Positions 23,652 through 35,418 of a stretch of DNA of 64,000 nucleotides are shown one piece after another. Below the pieces are notes generated by a model. It did not search any database and was not told where the DNA came from. It worked only from the letters and a program-made list of their open reading frames with translations. Both the position numbers and the translations under genes were made by a program. Position 1 is the first letter of the stretch. Each line of letters starts with the position of its first letter. The stretch is from Hygrophila difformis (lineage: Eukaryota > Streptophyta > Magnoliopsida > Lamiales > Acanthaceae), in the NCBI GenBank assembly GCA_030278955.1, contig JAOANR010000003.1:56165628-56229627 (forward strand). The letters are read 5' to 3'.

Positions 23652-24029
23652 AATTAAAGAAAAATGCTATCAATATGGCAGGAGGACATAGCCCCATAAT
23701 TTGTCGTACGACTAATGAATTGGTACTAGTTACCGAGAATTATTGATAAATAAAGCAAATAAAGGTTGAAATAAACCTTGCTAAAGTACGATAATATAAA
23801 TATTACAAAGGCCATTATTGATATGCTAAATATATCAATGAATTAAAGAAAAATGCTATCAATATGGCAGGAGGACATAGCCCCATAATTTGTCGTACGA
23901 CTAATGAATTGGTACTAGTTACCGAGAATTATTGATAAATAAAGCAAATAAAGGTTGAAATAAACCTTGCTAAAGTACGATAATATAAATATTACAAAGG
24001 CCATTATTGATATGCTAAATATATCAATG
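23652..24029. repeat. 189-bp tandem duplication in copia copy 1
   Basis: The block starting AATTAAAGAAAAATGCTATC at 23652 is repeated, apparently without change, from 23841. Copy 2 has it once (33380-33570, inverted). It covers the relic zinc-knuckle region. Confidence 0.9.
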
Positions 24030-24207
24030 AAAGATATACAAATTTCTTCAATGATACAATATTATTTAAATACTGCATTACATTTTATTATATTGTTTTA
24101 CGCTTTCAATTTTTTTATTTTCTGCTATATTATTATGCACTGTGTTGTTTCACTTATATTTAAGTCTTGTTTTAATATTAATTATATCTTGTTTTAATTA
24201 AAGCAAA

Positions 24208-27200
24208 ATGGGGAATTATAAAAGTGATAATATATGTCTTATTGATAGTGCTTCAACGCACACGATACTAAAAGACATAAGGTATTTTTCCAATTTAAAA
24301 ATGGGAGATACAAACATAAACACAATATGTGGTAGTGCAAATATTATAAAAGGAATTGGCACAGCCAACCTTATTTTCCCAGAGGGAACAAAATTAATTG
24401 TGAAAAATGCACTCCTATCTCCTAAGTCTCGAAGAAATTTATTGAGTTTTAAAGATATCCGAGAAAATGGGTATCATCTCGAGACATCGACTTCAGAGAA
24501 TGTCGAATATTTATTAATTACAAATACCACTCATGGTAAGAAATATATATTGGAAAAATTACCAGCTCTGTCTTCTGGATTGTATTTTTCAAAGATAAAT
24601 ACAACTGAAAATTATCACTTAGACCACAGGCCTAATATTCCCCAAATAAACCAGAGGTTTATTGATGGCCAGAGGCCCACTAATATATATCATCCCAAAA
24701 TAGACCAGAGGTCTATTGAAAGCCATAGGCTTACTGATGAATATATGATATGGCATGATCGTCTAGGCCATCCCGGCTCTACAATGATGAGGCGAATTAT
24801 TACAAATAGTCATGGTCATTCATTAAAGGGACAAAAATTGCTGCAACATAATGAATATATATGTGTTGCTTGCTCCCAAGGAAAATTAATTTCCAAACAT
24901 TCACCAACAAAAGTGGGAACTGAAAGCCCTAGTTTTCTTGAAAGAATTCAGGGTGATATATGTGGACCTATAGATCCACCATGTGGACCATTTAAATATT
25001 TTATGGTGCTAATTGATGCATCAACACGATGGTCCAATGTATCATTATTATCATCTCGCAACCATGCGTTTGCAAAATTACTTGCTCAAATTATTAAATT
25101 ACGAGCACAGTTCCCTGATTATACAATAAAAAATATCCGATTGGATAATGCTGGTGAATATTCATCCCAGAGGTTTGATGAATACTGCATGTCAATTGGC
25201 ATAACAGTTGAGCATCCTGTTGCTCATGTCCATACACAGAATGGACTTGCTGAATCGCTTATAAAGCGTTTACAATTAATTGCCAGACCATTATTAATGA
25301 GATCTGGATTGCCATTGACAGCTTGGGGGCATGCAATATTACATGCAGCAAAATTGGTGCGGTTAAGGCCGACACATTATCATGAATACTCCCCTATACA
25401 ATTAACATTTGGGCATGAACCCAATATATCCCATCTCAGAATATTTGGTTGCGCTGTGTATGTCCCGTTTGCACCACCTCAGCGCACAAAGATGGGTCCC
25501 CAACGTAGATTGGGAATATATGTCGGGTATGAATCACCATCGATTATTCGATATCTCGAACCATTAACTAGTGATTTATTTACTGCGAAATTCAAAGATT
25601 GTCATTTTGACGAATCTCATTTCCCGACATTAGGGGGGACAGAAATCAACCAAAGAAAGAAAAAGAAATCAACTGGAAAACACCGTTAGATTTCTTCGAT
25701 CCTCGTACAAATGATTGTGAACTAGAAGTACAAAGAATTGTACATTTGCAGAGTATTGCAAATCAATTGCCGGACGCATTATGCGACTCTAAAAGAGTAA
25801 CAAAATCTCTTATACCGGCAGCAAATGTTCCAATCAAAATTAATGTCCCAGAGGGACCAATTACAAGTGCCAAAGATGAATCTACTGCACGCTTGAAGCG
25901 TGGTAGACCACCAGGTTCAAAAGATAAAAATCCTCGAAAGAAAAGAGGATCACAAATAATTGAAAGTGACAAAATTACAGAAAATATTCCAGAGGAAAAA
26001 GAAGCTCTTGAAGAGCAAGTAGCTCCAGAGGAGCAGGAACTTGCAGCTCCAGAGGAGAATGAACTTGAAAATAATGAAATATCAATCAATTTTGTCACAA
26101 GCAGAAATGTTTGGAATCGAGATGCAATTATCATAGATAATGTATTCTCGTACCACATAGCACTTGACATCATAAATGATGATGAGGATCATGAACCAAA
26201 TTCGGTTGATGAATGTCGGAAAAGAAAAGATTGGCCAAAATGGAAAGATGCAATCCAATCTGAATTGGATTCCCTGGCTAGACGAAATGTGTTTGGACCG
26301 ATTGTCAAAACACCAGAAAATATAAAGCCAGTCGGATACAGATGGGTTTTTGTAAGAAAAAGAAATGACAAAAATGAAATTGTCAGATACAAAGCGAGAT
26401 TAGTCGCCCAAGGGTTTTCACAGAGACCCGGATTTGATTATGATGAAACATATTCCCCCTAATGGATGGAATAACATTTAGATATCTTATCAGTTTAGCA
26501 GTCCATCAAAATCTTGAAATGAGATTGATGGATGTTATTACTGCGTATCTATATGGAAATTTAGATACAGATATCTATATGAAGATCCCAGATGGATTAA
26601 AGATGTCAGAGACATATGAATCAAATCCTAAACATATGTATTCCATCAAATTACAAAAATCCCTATATGGACTGAAACAGTCTGGGCGAATGTGGTATAA
26701 CCGACTCAGTGAGTCTTTGTTACAAGAGGGTTATACAAATGACCCGATCTGTCCATGTATTTTCATTAAGAAAAATGGACAAGGGTTTGTAATCATTGCA
26801 GTTTATGTTGATGATCTCAACTTGATTGGAACTCCAGAGGAGCTCCAAAAGGCTGTTGAATACTTAAAAAATGAGTTTGAAATCAAAGATTTTGGTAAAA
26901 CCAAATCATGCCTTGGTTTGCAAATTGAATATTTAAATAATGGAACATTTGTCCATCAAACAGCATATACTCAGAGAGTATTAAAGCGATTTTATATGGA
27001 TAAAGCACATCCATTGAGTACTCCAATGGTCGTAAGGTCACTTGATATAAAAAAGGATCCGTTTAGACCACAAGAGGAAGGTGAACAAATTCTTGGACCA
27101 GAGGTCCAATATTTAAGTACCATAGGTGCTTTAATGTATCTCGCAAACTGCACTAGACCAGATATATCATTTGCAGTAAATTTATTAGCGAGATTTAGTT

Positions 27201-27808
27201 CATCTCCTACTAGACGACATTGGAATGGAATTAAACACATATTTCGTTATCTCCAAGGAACTATTGATCTTGGGTTATTTTACCCAAATGATTCTCGACA
27301 TGAAATAATAGGCTTTGCTGATGCCGGATATTTATCAGATCCACATAAAGCTAAATCTCAAACTGGCTATGTTTTTACATGTGGTGGTACTGCAATTTCA
27401 TGGAGATCAATGAAGCAGACTTTGACAGCTACTTCGTCAAATCATGCTGAAATTTTAGCAATCCATGAAGCCAGTCGAGAATGTGTATGGTTGCGATCTT
27501 TGATGCACCATATATTGAAAAATTGTGGCATGGCTACTGAAGAAAAAATATCCTCAACAGTTTTATATGAAGATAATGCAGCTTGTATAGCACAATTGAA
27601 GGGAGGGTATATTAAAGGAGATAGAACGAAACACATTTCACCAAAATTTTTCTTCACTCATGATTTACAGAAAAATGGTGAAATAGATGTGCAGCAAATC
27701 CGTTCAGCTGATAATCTTGCAGATTTATTTACCAAGGCACTACCAACAGCAACATTCGAAAAGTTGGTGAAAAGCATTGGGATGCGCCAACTAAAGAATC
27801 TCAACTGA
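24208..27808 (+). pseudogene. copia copy 1 pol (PR-IN-RT-RNase H), two frameshifts
   Basis: Protease motif LIDSASTHT (DSA in place of DSG) near codon 11. Then the pre-integrase zinc site (HDRLGH...CVACSQGK) and an integrase core with D and E residues (VLIDAST, RLDNAGEY). A one-base deletion near 25636 ends the first frame (24208-25689). The second frame (25746-26462) holds the RT start (KPVGYRWVFVRKR, ARLVAQGFSQ). Another one-base deletion at TATTCCCCCT (26452-26461) shifts into 26462-27808, with SLYGLKQS, the catalytic YVDD, and RNase H (EDNAACI, DLFTKALP). Both deletions are visible by comparison with copy 2. All domains are otherwise well preserved. Confidence 0.92.
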
Positions 27809-27947
27809 TGCTTTGATCAGAGGGAGAAATTAATATATAAGAATTATGTACTCTTTTTCCTTCACTAGATTTTTCTCCCAGAGGGTTTTTATCTAGTAAG
27901 GTTTTAACGAGGCATATTCTTTTATATATAGTACATCCAAGAGGGAG

Positions 27948-28333
27948 TGTTATACAATTATTGATGACAATTATTGATGAAATTTGGATGTATACCACTT
28001 TTTCAAAGAAATGCTCCATTAGTCATGATACCTATTCTAGTGAAGGCAATTAATTATGATGCCATTAGCCTTGTATTATGTCTATAAATATGGGTTCTTA
28101 AGTGAGAAATACACACCAATATTTGTTCAAAAAACTCTTATACTTGAGCATATATTTTCCTTACTTTTGGTCTTAATTACACTACAATAGTTGCACTATT
28201 GAATACACTAATACTATTTCTTTTCTTTCTTCCATTGTCTTTCATTCAAATATATCCATTACTAATATATCATCATTAGAATTCCATATTATCATATAGC
28301 TAATAGGCATATACTTGTAATAATTTCACAACA
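27948..28333 (+). repeat. 3' LTR of copia copy 1 (type A, 386 bp)
   Basis: Identical to the 5' LTR except for two substitutions that I can see (GAAATGCTCC against GAAATGTTCC; CTACAATAG against CTACAACAG). Confidence 0.95.
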
Positions 28334-28912
28334 AATATAATATATATAGTACTGTACTATATAGTACTAATATATGCTATAGAATTTGTTTGCATTAATG
28401 GAACGCATACATAATCCAAAGAAATTAACAAATACCTATAATATGAAATAGCCTTAAAACTTCTGGGTGAATATTATAGAGTAATTTTAAATCTCCAACA
28501 AGTTGTCTCACTTTTTTAGCTAATGAGACAGAGCATTTGTTACCTATAGTATGTATATCTCTGTGCAGAGGCGGATCCGGGATTTTGCTCTTGGTGGTCC
28601 TATTCGAATTACAGGCTAATATAGGTTATGCAAGCCGTGTTTCCAACATTTGGGGCCCCTTTTTAAAATTTTATTTCATTTTAATATGTTTTAGCATTTT
28701 TCATATTTTTTATTTTTCCTGTCGATATTCCTTCCGCTGTAGTGGCGTAGTGCAACATCGTTCTTATCTACGAAGAATTTTAATTTTAGATTTTTTTTAA
28801 TTTTTTTTAATCATTTGTAAACAACAATATAGGTGTTGATTCTTTTGGACATATTGACATTATTTTGAGTGCATGACTTAAAAATAATTAAAAATTAATT
28901 TTTTGTGTTTTA

Positions 28913-29098
28913 CTCCCTCCCAACTGAAATGTCTTACTTATTATTTTTTTATGTCCCATCATAAATGTCTTCTTTCTATAAATAGAAATAATTCTCCCCT
29001 CTAACAACTATGTAGACCCCATCATATACTCATAAATCAACTTTACCTTAATTCTCGTGCCCAACAGTAACAAGACGTTACTAATGGGACGGAGGGAG
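28913..29098. mobile_element. Stowaway-like MITE, 186 bp
   Basis: CTCCCTCCCAACTGAAATG to ATGGGACGGAGGGAG, flanked by TA (28911-28912, 29099-29100). It is followed directly by a (TA)n run into which copia copy 2 inserted. Confidence 0.88.
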
Positions 29099-29117
29099 TA
29101 ATATATATATATATATA

Positions 29118-29480
29118 TGTTATAGAAATAACTATCTTTATTTATGTATGTGTATAATAAAATGGTATATGACTTATTAGCTTGTGTTTATAGTGGAAGT
29201 ATTGTAATGGAAATTGGGATTAAATGGATAAAGTGTAACAATTATGGCATGAGATGAAACAAGTATTAAGCTTGCATAAAATTTTTTCTCACTTTTTTTC
29301 TTCTCAATACATTACATAGGCTATTTATAAACTTTTTCATCCTCTCACTATTTACTAACCTCATAATCAAGGCATATACATTTCAAGACTTTCACATGTC
29401 TAACCTTATGATCAAGGCATGAACATGGATATTCACATGTTGAACACTAGACATTCACAATCTTGTTTACATGCATAACA
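29118..29480 (-). repeat. 3' LTR of copia copy 2 (type B, 363 bp)
   Basis: In element orientation it starts TGTTATGCATGTAAACAAG and ends TTATTTCTATAACA. It contains GTTTATAAATAGCC, a TATA-box-like promoter element. No alignment with the type A LTR of copy 1 is apparent. Confidence 0.95.
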
Positions 29481-29618
29481 CTCACCCTTGAATGTCGTCA
29501 ATACGAAGAATATGCCTCGTTAAAACCTTACTTGGAAAAAACCCTATGGGAAAAAAATCCAAGTTAGGAAAAAGAGTACATGATTCTTGCATATTTACTT
29601 CTCCCCCTGATCAAAGCA

Positions 29619-32600
29619 TCAGTTGAGGTTCTTTAGTTGGCGCATCCCAATGCTTTTCACCAACTTTTCGAATATTGCTGTTGGTAGTGCCTTGGTAAAT
29701 AAATCTGCAAGATTATCAGCTGAACGGATTTGCTGCACATCTATTTCACCATTTTTCTGTAAATCATGAGTGAAGAAAAATTTTGGTGAAATGTGTTTCG
29801 TTCTATCTCCTTTAATATACCCTCCCTTCAATTGTGCTATACAAGCTGCATTATCTTCATATAAAACTGTTGAGGATATTTTTTCTTCAGCAGTCATGCC
29901 ACAATTTTTCAATATATGGTGCATCAAAGATCGCAACCATACACATTCTCGACTGGCTTCATGGATTGCTAAAATTTCAGCATGATTTGACGAAGTAGCA
30001 GTCAAAGTCTGCTTCATTGATCTCCATGAAATTGCAGTACCACCACATGTAAAAACATAGCCAGTTTGAGATTTGGCTTTATGTGGATCTGATAAATATC
30101 CGGCATCAGCAAAGCCGATTATTTCATGTCGAGAGTCATTTGGGTAAAATAACCCAAGATCAATAGTTCCTTGGAGATAGCGAAATATATGTTTAATTCC
30201 ATTCCAATGTCGTCTTGTAGGAGATGAACTGAATCTCGCTAATAAATTTACTGCAAATGATATATCTGGTCTAGTGCAGTTTGCAAGATACATTAAAGCA
30301 CCTATGGCACTTAAATATGGGACCTCTGGTCCAAGAATTTGTTCACCTTCCTCTTGTGGTCTAAACGGATCCTTTTTTATATCAAGTGACCTTACGACCA
30401 TTGGAGTACTCAATGGATGTGCTTTATCCATATAAAATCGCTTTAATACTCTCTGAGTATAAGCTGTTTGATGGACAAATGTTCCATTATTTAAATATTC
30501 AATTTGCAAACCAAGGCATGATTTGGTTTTACCAAAATCTTTGATTTCAAACTCCTTTTTTAGGTATTCAACAGCCTTTTGGAGCTCCTCTGGAGTTCCA
30601 ATCAAGTTGAGATCATCAACATAAACTGCAATGATTACAAACCCTTGTCCATTTTTCTTAATGAAAATACATGGACAAATTGGGTCATTTGTATAACCAT
30701 CTTGTATCAATGACTCACTGAGTCGGTTATACCACATTCGCCCGGACTGTTTCAGTCCATATAGGAATTTTTGTAATTTGATGGAATACATATGTCTAGG
30801 ATTTGATTCATATGTCTCTGACATTTTTAATCCCTCTGGGACCTTCATATAGATATCTGTATCTAAATTTCCATATAGATACGCAGTAATAACATCCATC
30901 AATCTCATTTCAAGATTTTGATGGACTGCTAAACTGATAAGATATCTAAATGTTATTCCATCCATTACGGGGGAATATGTTTCATCATAATCAAATCCGG
31001 GTCTCTGTGAAAACCCTTGGGCGACTAATCTCGCTTTGTATCTGACAATTTCATTTTTGTCATTTCTTTTTCTTACAAAAACCCATCTGTATCCAACTGG
31101 CTTTATATTTTCTGGTGTTTTGACAATCGGTCCAAACACATTTCGTCTAGCCAGGGAATCCAATTCAGATTGGATTGCATCTTTCCATTTTGGCCAATCT
31201 TTTCTTTTCCGACATTCATCAACCGAATTTGGTTCATGATCCTCGTCATCATTTATGATGTCAAGTGCTATGTGGTACGAGAATACATTATCTATGATAA
31301 TTGCATCTCGATTCCAAACATTTCTGCTTGTGACAAAATTGATTGATATTTCATTATTTTCAAGTTCATTCTCCTCTGGAGCTGCAAGTTCCTGCTCCTC
31401 TGGAGCTACTTGCTCTTCAAGAGCTTCTTTTTCCTCTGGAATATTTTCTGTAATTTTGTCACTTTCAATTATTTGTGATCCTCTTTTCTTTCGAGGATTT
31501 TTATCTTTTGAACTTGGTGGTCGATCACGCTTCAAGCGTGCAGTAGATTCATCTTTGGCACTTGTAATTGGTCCCTCTGGGACATTAATTTTGATTGGAA
31601 CATTTGCTGCTGGTATAAGAGATTTTGTTACTCTTTTAGAGTCGCATAATGCGTCCGGCAATTGATTTGCAATACTCTGCAAATGTACAATTCTTTGTAC
31701 TTCTAGTTCACAATCATTTATACGAGGATCGAAGAAATCTAACGGTGTTTTCCAGTTGATTTCTTTTTCTTTCTTTGGTTGATGTCTGTCTCTCCCTAAT
31801 GTCGGGAAATGAGATTCGTCAAAATGACAATCTTTGAATTTCGCAGTAAATAAATCACTAGTTAATGGTTCGAGATATCGAATAATCGATGGTGATTCAT
31901 ACCCGACATATATTCCCAATCTACGTTGGGGACCCATCTTTGTGCGCTGAGGTGGTGCAATCGGGACATACACAGCGCAACCAAATATTCTGAGATGGGA
32001 TATATTGGGTTCATGCCCAAATGTTAATTGTATAGGGGAGTATTCATGATAATGTGTCGGTCTTAACCGCACCAATTTTGCTGCATATAATATTGCATGC
32101 CCCCAAGCTGTCAATGGCAATCCAGATCTCATTAATAATGGTCTGGCAATTAATTGTAAACGCTTTATAAGCGATTCAGCAAGTCCATTCTGTGTATGGA
32201 CATGAGCAACAGGATGCTCAACTGTTATGCCAATTGACACGCATTATTCATCAAACCTCTGGGATGAATATTCACCAGCATTATCCAATCGGATATTTTT
32301 TATTGTATAATCAGGGAACTGTGCTCGTAATTTAATAATTTGAGCAAGTAATTTTGCAAACGCATGGTTGCGAGATGATAATAATGATACATTGGACCAT
32401 CGTGTTGATGCATCAATTAGCACCATAAAATATTTAAATGGTCCACATGGTGGATCTATAGGTCCACATATATCACCCTGAATTCTTTCAAGAAAACTGG
32501 GGCTTTCAGTTCCCACTTTTGTTGGTGAATGTTTGGAAATTAATTTTCCTTGGGAGCAAGCAACACATATATAATCATTATGTTGCAGCAATTTTTGTCC

Positions 32601-33221
32601 CTTTAATGAATGGCCATGACTATTTGTAATAATTCGCCTCATCATTGTAGAGCCGGGATGGCCTAGGCGATCATGCCATATCATATATTCATCAGTAAGC
32701 CTATGGCTTCCAATAGACCTCTGGCCTATTTTGGGATGATATTCATTAGTGGGCCTTTGGCCATTAATAAACCTCTGGTTTATTTGGGGAATATTAGACC
32801 TGTGGTCTAAGTGATAATTTTCAATTGTATTTATATTTGAAAAATACAATCCAGAAGACAGAGCTGGTAATTTTTCCAATATATATTTCTTACCATAAGT
32901 GGTATTTGTAATTAATAAATATTCGACATTTTCTGAAGTCGATGTCTCGAGATGATACCCATTTTCTCGGATATCTTTAAAACTTAATAAATTTCTTCGA
33001 GACTTGGGAGATAGGAGTGCATTTTTCACAATTAATTTTGTTCCCTCTGGGAAAATAAGGTTGGCTGTGCCAATTCCTTGTATAATATTTGCACTACCAC
33101 ATATTGTGTTTATATTTGTATCTCCCATTTTTAAATTGGAAAAATACATTATGTCTTTTAGTATCGTGTGCGTTGAAGCACTATCAATAAGACATATATT
33201 ATCACTTTTATAATTTTCCAT
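29619..33221 (-). pseudogene. copia copy 2 pol, one nonsense codon
   Basis: A single long frame from the start codon at 33221 to 29619 is broken only by a stop at 32241-32243, where copy 1 has a tyrosine codon, inside the integrase between RFDE and MSIGITVEHPV. Downstream, 873 codons stay open through the rest of integrase, RT (YVDDLNLIGT) and RNase H. Otherwise it encodes the same domains as copy 1 with about 1-2% amino-acid differences by eye. Close to intact, but without gag. Confidence 0.92.
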
Positions 33222-33234
33222 TTTGCTGTAATTA

Positions 33235-34250
33235 AAACAAGATATAATTAATATTAAAACAAGATTAAATATAAGTGAAACAACACAATGCATAATAATA
33301 TAGCAGAAAAAAATTCAAAGCGTAATAAAAACAATATAATAAAATGTAATAATATTGTATCATTGAAGAAATTTGTATATCTTTCGATGATATATTTAGC
33401 ATATCAATAATGGCCTTTTGTAATATTTATATTGTCGTACTTTAGCAAGGTTTATTTCAACCTTTATTTGCTTTATTTATCAATAATTCTCGGTAACTAG
33501 TACCAATTCATTAGTCGTACGACAAATTATGGGACTATGTCCTCCTGCCATATTGATAGCATTTTTTTTCAATTGCCTCGCCTTTTAGAGGCACAATTTC
33601 TAGCAATTATTTTGTCATTTAAGAATCTGACTCTGTCAGTACACACCAAACTAAAGACCCACGAAATCTGTTGGTATAACCGAACTAAGATTTATGGACT
33701 CTGTTGGTATTAATGTCATTTTTATTAATATATTGTCACATATCTCAACCGTGACATTATTCTGAACATGACTGATTTATATCATTTACAGACTTATAGT
33801 CTTGCAGTCATTATGATGCCTCGCATTTGGGATTTCAGCCAAAAATCTTTATTTTATCAAAGAGCTGCCATTTGCCCCCACATTAAGGGAACTGTCACTA
33901 TCTCTTATCAAAAATAAGAATTGGCAAGATGCTTATTTCCCATATATTGATCAATATGATCTTTTGACCGTTTTTTTTTCTAGGTCTTGGCCTGTGGCCG
34001 TATTTTTTTTTCTCTCTGCGGTCTAGGCCTGTGGCCGTATTTTCTTTTATAATGGTCTTTTCTAGACCCATTGTTTCCAAATAAATCTTAATATCCATAT
34101 TTCAAGATAAATAATTAATCCCCGGATCTTTCCAACGGCATAGATTCCTGTTTTGAAAAATTAGTCATAATTGATATTGAAAATAGTTGTAATATATTAC
34201 CTCAAGTGATTTTCTTCTGGATCTGAAAAATTTTGGCAGAACCCCGGTAT
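33235..34250 (-). pseudogene. gag relic of copia copy 2
   Basis: About 1 kb between the primer-binding site and pol has no long frame. It holds the same scraps of gag as copy 1: an N-terminal MDIKIYLETMGLEKT frame (34098 on) and a frameshifted zinc-knuckle-like CYQYG/GGHSP segment near 33550. Immediately before the pol start codon it reads TTTTAATTACAG, which resembles a splice acceptor; copy 1 has AAAG there. Confidence 0.6.
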
Positions 34251-34326
34251 AAATTGAATTTTCAACAGAACTCCAATAGAACCTTGGTAGAATTGGCAAA
34301 CTCTAATAGAGCTCGTGCTGATAACG

Positions 34327-34690
34327 TGTTATAGAAATAACTATCTTTATTTATGTATGTGTATAATAAAATGGTATATGACTTATTAGCTTGTGTTTTA
34401 TAGTGGAAGTATTGTAATGGAAATTGGGATTAAATGGATAAAGTGTAACAATTATGGCATGAGATGAAACAAGTATTAAGCTTGCATAAAATTTTTTCTC
34501 ACTTTTTTTCTTCTCAATACATTACATAGGCTATTTATAAACTTTTTCATCCTCTCACTATTTACTAACCTCATAATCAAGGCATATACATTTCAAGACT
34601 TTCACATGTCTAACCTTATGATCAAGGCATGAACATGGATATTCACATGTTGAACACTAGACATTCACAATCTTGTTTACATGCATAACA
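34327..34690 (-). repeat. 5' LTR of copia copy 2 (type B, 364 bp)
   Basis: The same sequence as 29118-29480 with one extra T. It is followed, in element orientation, by the primer-binding-like CGTTATCAGCACGAGC. Confidence 0.95.
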
Positions 34691-35035
34691 ATATATATAT
34701 TATAGTGTTATCTTTAGTTCCCGAAATACAATCTCTCTTCCTTAAGATAAGGAGTTCATCTTTATTAAAAAAATGGGCCACCTAAAATGATTAGGCAACC
34801 ATTAATTTTCAAAACTGGGAAACATGTATTTTAAAATTGGGAATTTACATAAGATAGAAAAAAAATTGAAAAGAATTATGGACTAAAACTTGAATGATAG
34901 AAGAAAAAGTAATTAAATTTATGGATGTATGAATTTAATACTATATATTAGGTAAAAAAAAGAAAAAATTGGTGGAGCATGGGGCCTATGTGAGTACGCC
35001 TCTGTCTCTATGTTCATTCAGAAACAAAAAATATA

Positions 35036-35290
35036 CTTCCTCTATTTTTCTTTCTATGAATCTACCTAGCACACAGTCTAATGCACATTTTAAATCATTA
35101 ATAACTCAAATTCAGTACAAGTAAAAATTTTAAAAGTTCGATATTTAAAAAATACACAATGAGACGAATTTAACAAGATCTCACTTGACTATATTTTAAT
35201 TTGTATAACTATGATAAAACTCCTAATCAAAGTATTTACGTGAATAGTGTCGTATTCTCAAACATATCAATCTTTAAGAAATAGAGGAAG
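35036..35290. mobile_element. Tc1/mariner-type MITE, 255 bp
   Basis: CTTCCTCTATTTTTCTTTC to AAGAAATAGAGGAAG, flanked by TA on both sides. The interior is related, in inverted orientation, to 4970-5221 (GATCTCACTTGAC, TAAAATTTTTAC-type words). Confidence 0.75.
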
Positions 35291-35418
35291 TATATCTATA
35301 TCCATTTAACCATTAGTTTTTTTTTGTTAAATAATTGATGGTTATGTAGTTACAAAAATATTCTATTTATTTAAGCAATAATGAATTGGTTCACGTGCTC
35401 CATTCACTGAAAAATGGA

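Larger units (their letters stand above)
22380..24030 (+). pseudogene. gag relic of copia copy 1
   Basis: There is no intact gag, but two recognisable scraps remain. Near 22384-22480, frames read MTNFSKQE, then INYLS, then MDIKIYLETM, like the start of plant copia gag. Near 23669-23740, frames read CYQYG and then GGHSPIICRT, a zinc knuckle with a frame change and the second cysteine replaced. The middle of gag is missing. The same decay exists in copy 2, so it predates both insertions. Copy 1 additionally carries a 673-bp insertion and a 189-bp tandem duplication here. Confidence 0.6.
21839..28333 (+). mobile_element. Ty1/copia retrotransposon copy 1 (LTR type A)
   Basis: Complete element with 386-bp LTRs (21839-22224, 27948-28333) and a 5-bp target duplication AATAT (21834-21838, 28334-28338). 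By eye the LTRs differ at two positions, so the insertion is recent. After the 5' LTR comes a primer-binding-like stretch CGTTATCAGCACGAGC. Before the 3' LTR comes the purine tract CAAGAGGGAG. The order protease, integrase, reverse transcriptase, RNase H is that of Ty1/copia. gag is only a relic, and pol has two single-base deletions relative to copy 2. The interior is nearly identical to copy 2 (29118-34690), but the LTRs are unrelated. Confidence 0.95.
29118..34690 (-). mobile_element. Ty1/copia retrotransposon copy 2 (LTR type B)
   Basis: Minus-strand element bounded by 363/364-bp LTRs (29118-29480, 34327-34690) with target duplication ATATA (29113-29117, 34691-34695). The LTRs appear to differ only by one T in a T-run (29184-29186 against its partner), so the insertion is very young. 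The internal region matches copy 1 almost base for base, from the primer-binding-like CGTTATCAGCACGAGC to about 20 bp before the polypurine tract. The sequence then changes completely into a different LTR. It lacks the 673-bp insertion and the 189-bp duplication of copy 1. Confidence 0.95.
28566..35004. mobile_element. old hAT element, split by a Stowaway MITE and copia copy 2
   Basis: Left end CAGAGGCGGATCCGGG (28566) and right end, read in reverse, CAGAGGCGTACTCACATAGG (35004) share the hAT-like terminus CAGAGGCG. They are flanked by an 8-bp duplication with one mismatch (TCTCTGTG 28558-28565, TCTCTATG 35005-35012). The intervening 6.4 kb includes a Stowaway MITE (28913-29098) and all of copia copy 2 (29118-34690), leaving roughly 660 bp for the hAT element itself. 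No transposase frame is visible. Confidence 0.7.

Noticed and set aside
25763..26173. Antisense frame of 136 codons, also at 31255-31665
   Set aside because: Exact antisense shadow of the copia pol linker, occurring in both copies because the sense sequence is the same.
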